Positions 19,000 to 27,003 of a stretch of 64,000 nt of DNA are shown in pieces. Source of the DNA: Pseudomonas helleri. Its GTDB lineage: Bacteria; Pseudomonadota; Gammaproteobacteria; Pseudomonadales; Pseudomonadaceae. The notes beneath the pieces were generated by a model. That model did not search any database and was not told the DNA's origin. It saw nothing but the letters and a program-made list of their open reading frames with translations. The position numbers and the translations under genes were made by a program. The DNA lies in NCBI RefSeq assembly GCF_001043025.1, contig NZ_JYLD01000010.1, positions 1 to 64,000 of the forward strand. Direction: 5' to 3'. Each line of letters opens with the position of its first letter. Position 1 is the stretch's first letter.

Positions 19000-20190
19000 A
19001 TGAGCGAATACTCCCTTTTCACCTCCGAGTCCGTGTCTGAAGGGCATCCGGACAAAATCGCCGACCAGATTTCTGATGCGGTGCTGGACGCCATCATTGC
19101 TGAAGACAAGCACGCCCGTGTGGCCTGCGAAACTCTGGTGAAAACCGGCGTGGCAATCATTGCAGGCGAAGTCACAACTTCGGCCTGGGTTGACCTGGAA
19201 CAGATCGTTCGTGACGTGATCACCGACATCGGCTACACCAGCTCCGACGTCGGTTTCGACGGCGCGACCTGCGGTGTCATGAACATCATCGGCAAGCAGT
19301 CCCCTGACATCAACCAGGGTGTTGACCGCGCCAAGCCTGAAGATCAGGGCGCCGGTGACCAGGGCCTGATGTTCGGCTACGCCAGCAACGAAACCGACGT
19401 GCTGATGCCAGCACCGATCACCTTCTCGCACCAACTGGTTCAGCGTCAGGCTGAAGCCCGTAAATCCGGCCTGCTGCCGTGGTTGCGCCCGGACGCCAAG
19501 TCCCAGGTCACCTGCCGTTACGAAAACGGTAAAGTGGTTGCCGTTGACGCCATCGTGCTGTCGACCCAGCACAACCCGGAAGTGTCGTACAGCGACCTGC
19601 GCGAAGGCGTGATGGAGCTGATCGTCAAGCACGTGCTGCCGGCTGAACTGCTGCACAAAGACACCCAGTTCCACATCAACCCGACTGGCCAGTTCATCAT
19701 CGGTGGCCCGGTGGGCGACTGCGGCCTGACCGGCCGCAAGATCATCGTTGACACCTACGGCGGCATGGCCCGTCACGGCGGCGGCGCGTTCTCGGGTAAA
19801 GACCCGTCCAAGGTTGACCGTTCGGCGGCTTACGCCGGTCGTTACGTGGCCAAGAACATCGTGGCTGCCGGCCTGGCTGAGCGTTGCGAGATCCAGGTTT
19901 CCTACGCAATCGGCGTCGCTCAACCGACTTCGATTTCGTTGAACACCTTCGGCACTGGCAAGATCTCTGACGACAAGATCATCAAGCTGGTACGTGAAGT
20001 GTTCGACCTGCGTCCATACGCCATCACCACCATGCTCGACCTGCTGCACCCGATGTACCAGGAAACAGCCGCATACGGTCACTTCGGCCGCACGCCGCAG
20101 ACCAAAACCGTTGGCAACGATACCTTCACCACGTTCACGTGGGAGCGTACCGACCGCGCTGAAGAACTGCGCGCCGCCGCTGGTTTGTAA
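19000..20190 (+). CDS. metK: S-adenosylmethionine synthase
   Basis: A 396-residue enzyme making S-adenosylmethionine from methionine and ATP. Signatures are FTSESVSEGHPDKIADQISD at the N-terminus, GEVTTSAWVDLE, GDQGLMFGYASNET, and the glycine-rich phosphate loop YGGMARHGGGAFSGKDPSKVDRS. Full length and cytoplasmic. It is 19 bp downstream of the ArsR-methyltransferase gene, with aggaa before the ATG, so the two are probably cotranscribed and metK comes under the same operator. A strong terminator follows. Confidence 0.98.
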   Translation: MSEYSLFTSESVSEGHPDKIADQISDAVLDAIIAEDKHARVACETLVKTGVAIIAGEVTTSAWVDLEQIVRDVITDIGYTSSDVGFDGATCGVMNIIGKQSPDINQGVDRAKPEDQGAGDQGLMFGYASNETDVLMPAPITFSHQLVQRQAEARKSGLLPWLRPDAKSQVTCRYENGKVVAVDAIVLSTQHNPEVSYSDLREGVMELIVKHVLPAELLHKDTQFHINPTGQFIIGGPVGDCGLTGRKIIVDTYGGMARHGGGAFSGKDPSKVDRSAAYAGRYVAKNIVAAGLAERCEIQVSYAIGVAQPTSISLNTFGTGKISDDKIIKLVREVFDLRPYAITTMLDLLHPMYQETAAYGHFGRTPQTKTVGNDTFTTFTWERTDRAEELRAAAGL

Positions 20191-20201
20191 GTAAGCCAGA
20201 A

Positions 20202-20233
20202 GCCCCGGACAGGTCACTGTCCGGGGCTTTTTT
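20202..20233 (+). terminator. Rho-independent terminator of metK
   Basis: Ten-base-pair stem gccccggaca/tgtccggggc with loop ggtcac, followed directly by six T. Confidence 0.95.
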
Positions 20234-20296
20234 GTGCCTCACAACATCTGCCCGCTCCTATCAAACATAAAATAAGTGATTGATTCTAAAGGCCTT

Positions 20297-20461
20297 GTAG
20301 GAGCGAGCTTGCTCGCGATCTTTTGATCTTGATCTAAGAGCCCCCCTCACCCTAGCCCTCTCCCGAAGGAGAGGGAACCGATTGGGGGATGCTGAAGATA
20401 TTCGGTGGCCTGTTTGCTGCGCGACAGCGCGGCGTCGAAGACGGGGCGGCAACGCCTACAG
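20297..20461 (+). repeat. Composite repeat, copy 1 (inverted partner at 24483-24648)
   Basis: About 165 bp. It starts with a family A arm (gtaggagcgagcttgctcgc), continues with gatcttttgatcttgatcta, an inner hairpin around ccctctcccgaaggagaggg, then ctgtttgctgcgcgacagcg and a GC-rich end closing with cctaca. Aligned by eye, the reverse complement of 24483-24648 follows the same order nearly base for base. No gene is seen in this interval. Confidence 0.85.
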
Positions 20462-20540
20462 AAACACTCGGCAACCCTCCACCCTCCCGCGCTAAAAATC
20501 CTCCGCTAGCCTTAAGCGTTCACTCCGGGCAAGGACGCTC

Positions 20541-22181
20541 ATGATGCTGGCCATACTCCGCGTTTTCAGTGGGCTTTTGCTCGCGCTTCTCAGTTTCAAC
20601 ACCCTCGCCAACCCCTGCGCCGACGAGCAAGCCCTGCGCCAGCAACTCAAGGTGTGGGACGACAGTTACCACCGCTTGGGGGTTTCTCTGGTCAGCGATG
20701 CGGTATACGACCAACTGCGCAGCCGCCTGCAACTCTGCGCAGCTGTGGATAACCCGTTGCAAACGGCAAGCGGCCCGATGGCTCATCCCGTGGCGCAAAC
20801 CGGGCTGGCCAAGCTGGCAGATGAGCGCACCGTTGAACGCTGGATCAAGGGCCGTCAGGACCTGTGGGTGCAGCCCAAGGTGGATGGCGTGGCCGTCACG
20901 CTGGTCTACCAACAAGGGCAACTACAGCACGTTATCAGCCGCGGCGACGGGCTTAGCGGGCAGAACTGGACGGCGGCTGCACAGGTGATCAGCGCCATCC
21001 CGCAACGCTTGCCACAGCCTGTGGACATGTTGTTGCAAGGTGAACTCTATTGGCGGGTACCCGGACATGTTCAGGCCAAGGCGGGCAGCGTCAACGCGCG
21101 CAGCACCGTGGCCGGATTGATGGCCCGCCATGCGCTGAGCCCTGAACAAGGCCAGGGCATTGGCCTGTTCGTATGGGATTGGCCCCAAGGCCCGCACGCC
21201 CAAAGCGAGCGGCTGGCCCGTTTGGCCGAGCTGGGTTTTACCGACAGCCAAACCTACAGCCAGCCCATCGACCATCTGGACCACGCCCGGGACTGGCGCG
21301 AGCATTGGTTTAACACCCCGCTACCGTTCGCCAGCGATGGCGTGGTGTTGCGCCAAAGTCAGCGCCCGGCCGCCGAGCGTTGGCAAGCTAAACCACCCAA
21401 CTGGGCCGCCGCATGGAAATACCCGCACGCCCAGGCGCTGAGCGAAGTGCGTAAGGTTACGTTCAACATTGGCCGCACCGGGCGTATCACGCCCATGCTG
21501 GAACTGATCCCGGTGCGCCTTGATGACCGCACGATCAAACGCATTAGCGTGGGCTCGCTGCAACGCTGGCAAGATCTGGATATTCGCCCCGGCGACCACG
21601 TGGCCATCAGCCTGGCGGGCATGACCATTCCTAGGCTCGACAGCGTGGCCTTGCGCGCCAGTGAACGAATTGAAGTCCTGGTGCCCCAGCCCAATAACTT
21701 CCATGCTTTGAGCTGCTGGTCGGCAACACCGGGCTGTGAACGTCAGTTTTTGGCGCGGCTCAATTGGCTCAGCAGCAAGAAGGGTTTGGCCATGCCGTTT
21801 GTCGGGCCCGGTACCTGGAATACGCTGATTCAAGCCGGTGAGGTCAATAACCTGCTCGATTGGTTGACCCTGGACGCCGCCCGGCTTGCTAACATTGGCG
21901 GCTTGGGCGAGCGCAGCAGCGAACGTTTGCTCGCCAGTGTGCACGCGGCGCGGCAACAACCGTTTGCTCGATGGGTCAAAGCGTTGGGCTTACCGCCCAC
22001 CGGCGATGCGCCGTTGGGGCAATCATGGCAAGCGCTGGTCGCGCGCGATGAACAGGCCTGGCAGGCATATGCCGGGATAGGTACCCAGCGTGCTGCGCAA
22101 TTGACTGAATTTATGCGTGAGCCGAACGTACAGGCTTTAAGTGAACAGTTACGGGCGGCCGGGATTGCCGGTTTCGACTAG
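20541..22181 (+). CDS. ligB: NAD-dependent DNA ligase LigB
   Basis: A 546-residue ligase of the LigB type. The adenylation motif is WVQPKVDGVAVTLVY (KxDG, active lysine near residue 117), followed by ISRGDGLSGQNWT, the DGVV motif in FASDGVVLRQSQ, an OB-fold region (RTGRITPMLELIPV) and a helix-hairpin-helix part (LANIGGLGERSSERLL). It lacks the C-terminal BRCT domain of LigA and starts with a hydrophobic, signal-like segment (LAILRVFSGLLLALLSFNTLA), a known oddity of LigB proteins. LigB is a secondary, non-essential ligase in bacteria that have it. Confidence 0.92.
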   Translation: MMLAILRVFSGLLLALLSFNTLANPCADEQALRQQLKVWDDSYHRLGVSLVSDAVYDQLRSRLQLCAAVDNPLQTASGPMAHPVAQTGLAKLADERTVERWIKGRQDLWVQPKVDGVAVTLVYQQGQLQHVISRGDGLSGQNWTAAAQVISAIPQRLPQPVDMLLQGELYWRVPGHVQAKAGSVNARSTVAGLMARHALSPEQGQGIGLFVWDWPQGPHAQSERLARLAELGFTDSQTYSQPIDHLDHARDWREHWFNTPLPFASDGVVLRQSQRPAAERWQAKPPNWAAAWKYPHAQALSEVRKVTFNIGRTGRITPMLELIPVRLDDRTIKRISVGSLQRWQDLDIRPGDHVAISLAGMTIPRLDSVALRASERIEVLVPQPNNFHALSCWSATPGCERQFLARLNWLSSKKGLAMPFVGPGTWNTLIQAGEVNNLLDWLTLDAARLANIGGLGERSSERLLASVHAARQQPFARWVKALGLPPTGDAPLGQSWQALVARDEQAWQAYAGIGTQRAAQLTEFMREPNVQALSEQLRAAGIAGFD

Positions 22182-22269
22182 AAACTGCCCACAGCGTTAC
22201 GCGAGGCGTATGCTGCGTCCGGGTTTTTGAATTGTGTTTATTGTCATTATTTTTGTCACGGAGCTTTTT

Positions 22270-22665
22270 ATGAAACGTTTTTCACCGCTTGTTCTCTTGA
22301 CTGTTTGCGGCCTGCTGGCCGCCCCTGTGATGGCTGCCGACCCTGCTCCAGAGCTGACCGGTTGCGCCGCTAAAAAACAAGCCATCACCCTGCAACTTGA
22401 ACAGGCACGCGCCCACGGCAACAGCAACCAAGCGGCCGGCCTGGAAAAAGCTCTGAGCGAAGTGACGGCGAACTGCACCGACGCGGGCCTGCGCAAAGAG
22501 CGTGAAAACAAGGTGCTCGACGCCAAGCACGAAGTCAGCAAGCGCCAGGCCGACCTGGACAAAGCCATGAAAAAAGGCGACCCGGAAAAAATCGACAAGC
22601 GCAAAACCAAGCTCGCCGAGTCACGTAAAGAGCTGCAAGAAGCGCTGGATCAGCTGGACAAGTAA
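22270..22665 (+). CDS. Periplasmic DUF1090 (YqjC-like) protein
   Basis: A 131-residue protein with a cleavable signal peptide (KRFSPLVLLTVCGLLAAPVMA) and a mature part of about 110 residues, nearly all charged alpha-helix (KQAITLQLEQARAHGNSNQ ... KRQADLDKAMKKGDPEKI), typical of DUF1090. Two cysteines (LTGCAAKK and TANCTDAG) are placed as in the family and may form a disulfide. Function unknown. The ATG at 22270 is used because ggag at 22260-22263 precedes it and a proper signal peptide follows. Confidence 0.85.
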   Translation: MKRFSPLVLLTVCGLLAAPVMAADPAPELTGCAAKKQAITLQLEQARAHGNSNQAAGLEKALSEVTANCTDAGLRKERENKVLDAKHEVSKRQADLDKAMKKGDPEKIDKRKTKLAESRKELQEALDQLDK

Positions 22666-22679
22666 TTCGCTGAACCACC

Positions 22680-22736
22680 CTGTAGAAGCGAGCTTGCCTC
22701 GCGATCTTTTAAACAATCAAAAGATCGCGAGGCAAG
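22680..22736. repeat. Family A repeat with truncated right arm
   Basis: Left arm ctgtagaagcgagcttgcct is intact except for one base. The right arm stops after aagatcgcgaggcaag and lacks the outer ctcgctcctacag. Confidence 0.85.
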
Positions 22737-22749
22737 AGATTGTGCCCAC

Positions 22750-23199
22750 TCAGTGATTCCTGAATGCCTTGTGGCACGCACTGCACGTGTCCTGAACCTT
22801 CTGCACCGCAGGCGTCAGGTGGCTGGCTGAGTACGGCTGCTGCTGGCTGGCGATCACCAACGCTCCTGTCGCTGCTTCCAGCTCGCGGGCCAATGCTTCA
22901 AACCGTGCCTGTTGCTGCCAGACTGCGTCGGTGGCGCTGGTTTTATCGGAGTCCTTCACCTGCGGGAAATGCGCCCACGGCTGATACGCCAGCGCATCGA
23001 GCTGCATGGCGGCTTCAGCAAAGCGCGGACCGTTAAACGGTACCCGGCCCTTCAACATGCCGCTCAGCTCTTCACTGGTACTGAGCATTTGTTTGAAAAT
23101 CGCTTTACGCTGACCCAGCGGTGAGTCCGGATCAATGCCGCCACACGCCGACAGCGTCAGGCAGGCCAGCAACACAATGCAACATTGTTTAAAAGTCAT
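22750..23199 (-). CDS. Cytochrome c'-like lipoprotein with a single C-terminal heme site
   Basis: A 149-residue protein with a lipobox (LLACLTLSAC, lipidated Cys near residue 19) and a helical body. It ends in VQKVQDTCSACHKAFRNH, where CSACH is a CxxCH heme-attachment site placed near the C-terminus as in cytochrome c'/c-556 proteins. It should be anchored in a membrane facing the periplasm and bind one covalent heme. Its redox partner is not evident. It is convergent with the DUF1090 gene and divergent from mltA. Confidence 0.85.
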   Translation of the reverse strand: MTFKQCCIVLLACLTLSACGGIDPDSPLGQRKAIFKQMLSTSEELSGMLKGRVPFNGPRFAEAAMQLDALAYQPWAHFPQVKDSDKTSATDAVWQQQARFEALARELEAATGALVIASQQQPYSASHLTPAVQKVQDTCSACHKAFRNH

Positions 23200-23328
23200 G
23201 GTGGCTTCACGTCACGAAAATCGGTCGCCAGTATCCTCGTGTCACTCGCAAAGACCAATACCCCTATTAAATATACGGGTTGCCTCGACGGTTATTTGAC
23301 CTCGGCAACTCTTGAAGGAACCTCGCTG

Positions 23329-24471
23329 ATGAGATCACTTTTCAAGCCGCTGGCGTGGGCGCTGCCGATTGTCATGCTGCTGGCCGGGTGCAATGGCACC
23401 GACAAAGACACCGCCAAACCGGCCCCGCATACCACCTACAGCAAGGCGGACTGGAGCGCGCTGCCGGAAGTGACCGGTGTTGACCTGCAAAACGGTTTCG
23501 CCTCATGGCGCAGCGCGTGCACACGGCTCAAGGCCGACCCTAACTGGGGCAGCCTGTGCAGCGCTGCCGCCAGCTTGCCGGCCAACCCGAGCGTGGCTGA
23601 AGTGAGCAGTTTTCTGCAAACCCACCTGGACGTTTACAGCTTGCGCTCGGCCGAAGGCAGTAGCGACGGCTTGATCACCGGCTACTACGAGCCGGTCTAC
23701 CCTGGCAGCCTGAAACAGACCTCCGCGGCCCATGTGCCTATTTACGGCGTGCCGTCTGATTTGATCGTGGTGAACCTGGACAGCATCTACCCGGAACTCA
23801 AGGGCAAACGCCTGCGCGGTCGCCTTGAAGGGCGTGTGCTCAAACCGTACGACACCGCAGAAACCATCAACAACCAAGGCCTCAATGCGCCGGTACTGGC
23901 CTGGCTGACCGACCCGATGGACCTGCAATTTCTGCAAATTCAGGGATCGGGCCGCGTGCAACTCGACAATGGCCGCCAACTGCGCATCGGCTACGCCGAC
24001 CAAAACGGCCACCCGTACAAACCGATTGGCCGCTGGTTGGTGGAACAGGGCGAGCTGAAAAAAGAAGACGTCACCATGGGCAGCATTCACGCCTGGGCAG
24101 TGGCTCACCCTGAGCGCGTGCACGAACTGCTGGCCAGCAACCCGAGCTACGTGTTCTTCACGCAAAACCCTGACAGCAACGAAGGCCCGCGCGGCTCGTT
24201 GAACGTGCCATTAACGGCAGGTTACAGCGTGGCAGTGGATCGCAGCGTCATCCCGCTGGGCAGCTTGCTGTGGTTGTCGACCACCCAGGCAGACGGCCAG
24301 CCGATCGTACGCCCGGTTGCCGCCCAAGACACTGGCGGCGCCATTGCCGGTGAAGTGCGCGCAGACTTCTTCGTAGGCACCGGCCCCGAGGCCGGGAAAA
24401 TCGCGGGCGACATGAAGCAGAAAGGCAACATCTGGCTGCTGTGGCCCAAAGGCGCAGCGTTGCCGCAATAA
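23329..24471 (+). CDS. mltA: Membrane-bound lytic murein transglycosylase A
   Basis: A 380-residue outer-membrane lipoprotein. The signal peptide ends in LLAGC (Cys near residue 21). The body carries DGLITGYYEPVYPGSL at about residue 110 and, in the C-terminal 3D domain, SVAVDRSVIPLGSLLWL followed by AAQDTGGAIAGEVRADFFVG. MltA cleaves the glycan backbone of peptidoglycan, forming 1,6-anhydromuropeptides. The ATG at 23329 is chosen because gaaggaa at 23314-23320 precedes it and the lipoprotein signal begins there; the open frame extends upstream to 23185 without meaning. Confidence 0.93.
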   Translation: MRSLFKPLAWALPIVMLLAGCNGTDKDTAKPAPHTTYSKADWSALPEVTGVDLQNGFASWRSACTRLKADPNWGSLCSAAASLPANPSVAEVSSFLQTHLDVYSLRSAEGSSDGLITGYYEPVYPGSLKQTSAAHVPIYGVPSDLIVVNLDSIYPELKGKRLRGRLEGRVLKPYDTAETINNQGLNAPVLAWLTDPMDLQFLQIQGSGRVQLDNGRQLRIGYADQNGHPYKPIGRWLVEQGELKKEDVTMGSIHAWAVAHPERVHELLASNPSYVFFTQNPDSNEGPRGSLNVPLTAGYSVAVDRSVIPLGSLLWLSTTQADGQPIVRPVAAQDTGGAIAGEVRADFFVGTGPEAGKIAGDMKQKGNIWLLWPKGAALPQ

Positions 24472-24482
24472 CAACCAATGCC

Positions 24483-24648
24483 TCTGTGGACCTGCCGCAC
24501 CGTCTTCGACGCCGCGCTGTCGCGCAGCAAACAGGTCACCGAGTATCTTCAGCCCCCCCCAATCGGTTCCCTCTCCTTCGGGAGAGGGCTAGGGTGAGGG
24601 TTGCTCTTAGACCAAGATCAAAAGATCGCGAGACAAGCTCGCTCCTAC
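24483..24648 (-). repeat. Composite repeat, copy 2 (inverted partner of 20297-20461)
   Basis: Reverse-complement copy of the composite element, including the hairpin around cctctccttcgggagagg, the cgctgtcgcgcagcaaacag segment and the terminal family A arm ctcgctcctac. It lies between mltA and queC, a 298-bp interval without a gene. Confidence 0.85.
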
Positions 24649-24769
24649 ACGATGGGGAGTCAGATAAGTCTTCTTCTATATCTAGAAAACTCCTGCAAAT
24701 CCTCCCCCGCTTGTTCCTGCCCACCTCGCGGAATAGTCTCGACGCTCGCCCTATTTATCGAGACCTCAC

Positions 24770-25471
24770 ATGACTAACAAAGCGGTTATCGTCTTCAGTG
24801 GCGGGCAAGACTCGACGACGTGTCTGTTACAGGCGCTGCCTCTGTATGACGAAGTGCACTGCATTACCTTTGACTACGGCCAGCGTCACCGCGCGGAAAT
24901 TGACGTTGCACGGGCGCTTTCCAAGCAACTGGGCGCCACTAAACACACCGTTCTGGATGCCTCTCTGCTCAATCAATTAACGGTCAGCAGCCTGACCCGC
25001 GAAGATATGGCCGTGCCCAACGCGTCAGCACCTGAAAACGGTTTACCGAGTACCTTCGTGCCAGGGCGCAATATTGTGTTTCTCACCCTGGCGTCTATTT
25101 ATGCCTACCAGGTGCAGGCCAACACCGTGATTACCGGCGTGTGCGAAACAGACTTTTCAGGCTACCCGGACTGCCGCGACGCGTTCGTCAAATCACTGAA
25201 CCAGGCCATCACCTTGGGCATGGCCTACGACGTACGCATCAAAACGCCATTGATGTGGCTAAACAAAGCCGAAGTGTGGGCGCTGGCCGATGAGTACCAG
25301 CAATTGGCCGTAATTCGTGACCAAACCCTGACCTGCTACAACGGCATCCAGGGCGCAGGCTGCACTCACTGCGCCGCCTGCAGCTTGCGGGCAAAAGGGT
25401 TGGCCGAGTACTTGAGCGACACAGCAGGTGTTCGCCAACGCTTGCAGGCAAAGCTGCTAAAAGCCGCATAG
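24770..25471 (+). CDS. queC: 7-cyano-7-deazaguanine (preQ0) synthase
   Basis: A 233-residue ATP-dependent enzyme converting 7-carboxy-7-deazaguanine to preQ0 in queuosine biosynthesis. The PP-loop SGGQDSTTCL is at residues 10-19. The zinc site near the C-terminus is formed by the cysteines in TCYNGIQGAGCTHCAACSLR. FVPGRNIVFLTLASIYAYQV and CETDFSGYPDCRDAFV are also family signatures. No other queuosine biosynthesis gene is adjacent, but the next gene on the opposite strand encodes a VUT-family transporter, a family with queuosine-precursor importers. Confidence 0.96.
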   Translation: MTNKAVIVFSGGQDSTTCLLQALPLYDEVHCITFDYGQRHRAEIDVARALSKQLGATKHTVLDASLLNQLTVSSLTREDMAVPNASAPENGLPSTFVPGRNIVFLTLASIYAYQVQANTVITGVCETDFSGYPDCRDAFVKSLNQAITLGMAYDVRIKTPLMWLNKAEVWALADEYQQLAVIRDQTLTCYNGIQGAGCTHCAACSLRAKGLAEYLSDTAGVRQRLQAKLLKAA

Positions 25472-25488
25472 CGCCTTGCACGTCAGCC

Positions 25489-25517
25489 ACTATCAACACG
25501 CTGGGCGTGTTGATAGT
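25489..25517. terminator. Hairpin between queC and the VUT transporter gene
   Basis: Perfect 12-bp stem actatcaacacg/cgtgttgatagt with loop ctggg, in the 67-bp gap between the convergent genes. It has no T run on either side, so it is a terminator-like hairpin rather than a classic rho-independent terminator. Confidence 0.55.
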
Positions 25518-25538
25518 CAGCGAATCATTGCCGGGCGA

Positions 25539-26414
25539 TTACCTGCTCTCCACCGTCATGTATTTGTTTAACAGCGCCCTCATGCCATACGCCGGGAACA
25601 CGTTAAAAAATGCAAAGCTCACTTTGATAAGAATCTGGATAACGATCATGTCAAGGATGACACTGGTTTCCATAACGCCATAAAACGCCAGAAAGCAAAA
25701 AAGAAAACTGTCAATAATGACCGCGATAAAGGTGCTCAGGAACACCCGGAGAAACAAGAACCTCGAATTCGTCAATTCTTTAATCTTGCACAGCAAGTAG
25801 GTATTGACGTACTCCGATACCAAAAATGAAATTAACGACGCGATCAGCACTGAAGACAGGTGACCAATCACCTGGTTATAGGGCGCATCCAGTTTCCAGT
25901 CAGACAGCCCTGGCAGGTAAGTCGTTACGCTGAGCATGGCAATAATGAGTGCATTACTCACAAAGGCAAAAAATATGGCCCTTCTTGCAAGCCTGAGGCC
26001 ATAAGACTCGTTGAGTACATCCACAATAAGAAAGGTCAACGGGTATAAAAAAGCCCCCGGTGTTACCACAATGCCCGGCCACTCCAGAAAAATTGGTTTG
26101 GTGGCCGCAATACTGGTGAATATGTAGAGGGTAAATAACAGCAGGTTCAAAACAACATAGATCATCCATGAACGTTCGTGACGGTCTTTGAAGTCGTAGG
26201 CGGTCACAGAGCCCTCTTGCGAGTAGAGCTTTTTATGAATTGTCTTGACCTCGGCCGGATTAAAATTATCCATCACCTCGCTGCTTATTAACTCAGACAG
26301 CTTAACTTTGATCACTTTACCGGTTGCCACCACCATGACAATGACCCGGCTTTTATGATTATCGAAGCCGAGCAGTTTGTACCTGGAGTTATCCGCTTCG
26401 CACTTACAGGTCAT
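25539..26414 (-). CDS. VUT-family (YhhQ-like) transporter with an extra N-terminal domain
   Basis: A 291-residue protein. Residues about 75-285 form the integral-membrane VUT/YhhQ domain with about six hydrophobic segments, including SIAATKPIFLEWPGIVVTPG, LTFLIVDVLNESYGLRLAR and a late FNVFPAYGMRALL. Known YhhQ members import queuosine precursors such as preQ0/preQ1. Unusually, about 70 soluble residues precede it (YKLLGFDNHKSRVIVMVV ... SVTAYDFKDRHERSW), with no known motif. The ATG at 26414 overlaps the 3' end of the XRE regulator by 11 bp, with gaggag as ribosome binding site, so translation is coupled. The gene is clearly richer in A+T than its neighbours. Confidence 0.82.
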   Translation of the reverse strand: MTCKCEADNSRYKLLGFDNHKSRVIVMVVATGKVIKVKLSELISSEVMDNFNPAEVKTIHKKLYSQEGSVTAYDFKDRHERSWMIYVVLNLLLFTLYIFTSIAATKPIFLEWPGIVVTPGAFLYPLTFLIVDVLNESYGLRLARRAIFFAFVSNALIIAMLSVTTYLPGLSDWKLDAPYNQVIGHLSSVLIASLISFLVSEYVNTYLLCKIKELTNSRFLFLRVFLSTFIAVIIDSFLFCFLAFYGVMETSVILDMIVIQILIKVSFAFFNVFPAYGMRALLNKYMTVESR

Positions 26415-27003
26415 TGAAGCGCTCCTCGACGATATACCCGATCACACATAGCCCACTCGATTCAACCGACTGACCGTCCACGATACTGAGCCGCAAAGTG
26501 CCCGTGTCGTATGCCAAGTGGTCGCCAACCTTGTTCACACAGCCCTTGTGAACGATCAAGACATCACCGGCCCCATAAGATGCATAACGTCGATATTCCA
26601 AAATAACAGCCACCATGTTATGAGCCGAACCGAAATAGTAAGTGAGTGGAAAACGCGTCACCAATTCACCAATTGGCTTATCAAGACAACTGATTAATTG
26701 CCCTTCTTTTAGAACAGGTACAGCCGCCGGATTCATGTTCCCTTCGATTGAAGCACTCCGCTCCAGCGTTTCTTTTTCTTCAAAATCTATTCGTTCTATT
26801 TCTTCGTAAGACACGCCAAAAAAATTAGATATCTTGCGCACAGTGGAGTGCTGAACATTAGATACCTTACCTTCTAAAATATTGTAGATCGTGGTTCGTG
26901 TCAGGCCACTGGCAACACACAGTGATACCTGACTTTCTCCGCGACTCTTGATCAAATAGCGAATATTACTTTTTAAATTTTTATTCTTTTCTTTTCGATG
27001 CAT
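26404..27003 (-). CDS. XRE-family regulator with a degenerate S24 (LexA-like) C-terminus
   Basis: A 199-residue protein. Residues about 10-70 form an XRE helix-turn-helix (KSNIRYLIKSRGESQVSL, GLTRTTIYNILEGKVSN, RKISNFFGVSYEEIER). The C-terminal half (FGSAHNMVAVIL ... YGAGDVLIVHKGCVNKVGDH) resembles the LexA/CI-type S24 fold, but the place of the catalytic serine seems to hold Asn (AHNM instead of GDSM), so self-cleavage is unlikely. It is cotranscribed and translationally coupled with the VUT transporter, which it probably regulates. Base composition is AT-rich, suggesting transfer. The S24 assignment is an inference from pattern. Confidence 0.75.
   Translation of the reverse strand: MHRKEKNKNLKSNIRYLIKSRGESQVSLCVASGLTRTTIYNILEGKVSNVQHSTVRKISNFFGVSYEEIERIDFEEKETLERSASIEGNMNPAAVPVLKEGQLISCLDKPIGELVTRFPLTYYFGSAHNMVAVILEYRRYASYGAGDVLIVHKGCVNKVGDHLAYDTGTLRLSIVDGQSVESSGLCVIGYIVEERFNDL

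Noticed and set aside
18730..20217. 495-codon minus-strand open frame
   Set aside because: Antisense to metK; no ribosome binding site and no recognisable motif.
20341..20400. Inner hairpin ccctctcccgaaggagaggg as a possible terminator
   Set aside because: It is part of the composite repeat and is not followed by a T run; metK already has a strong terminator.
20261..20452. Short frame with LRRRAVAQQTG and LLRERARVR, also present at 24441-24773
   Set aside because: It is a translation of the composite repeat in both places, not a conserved protein gene.
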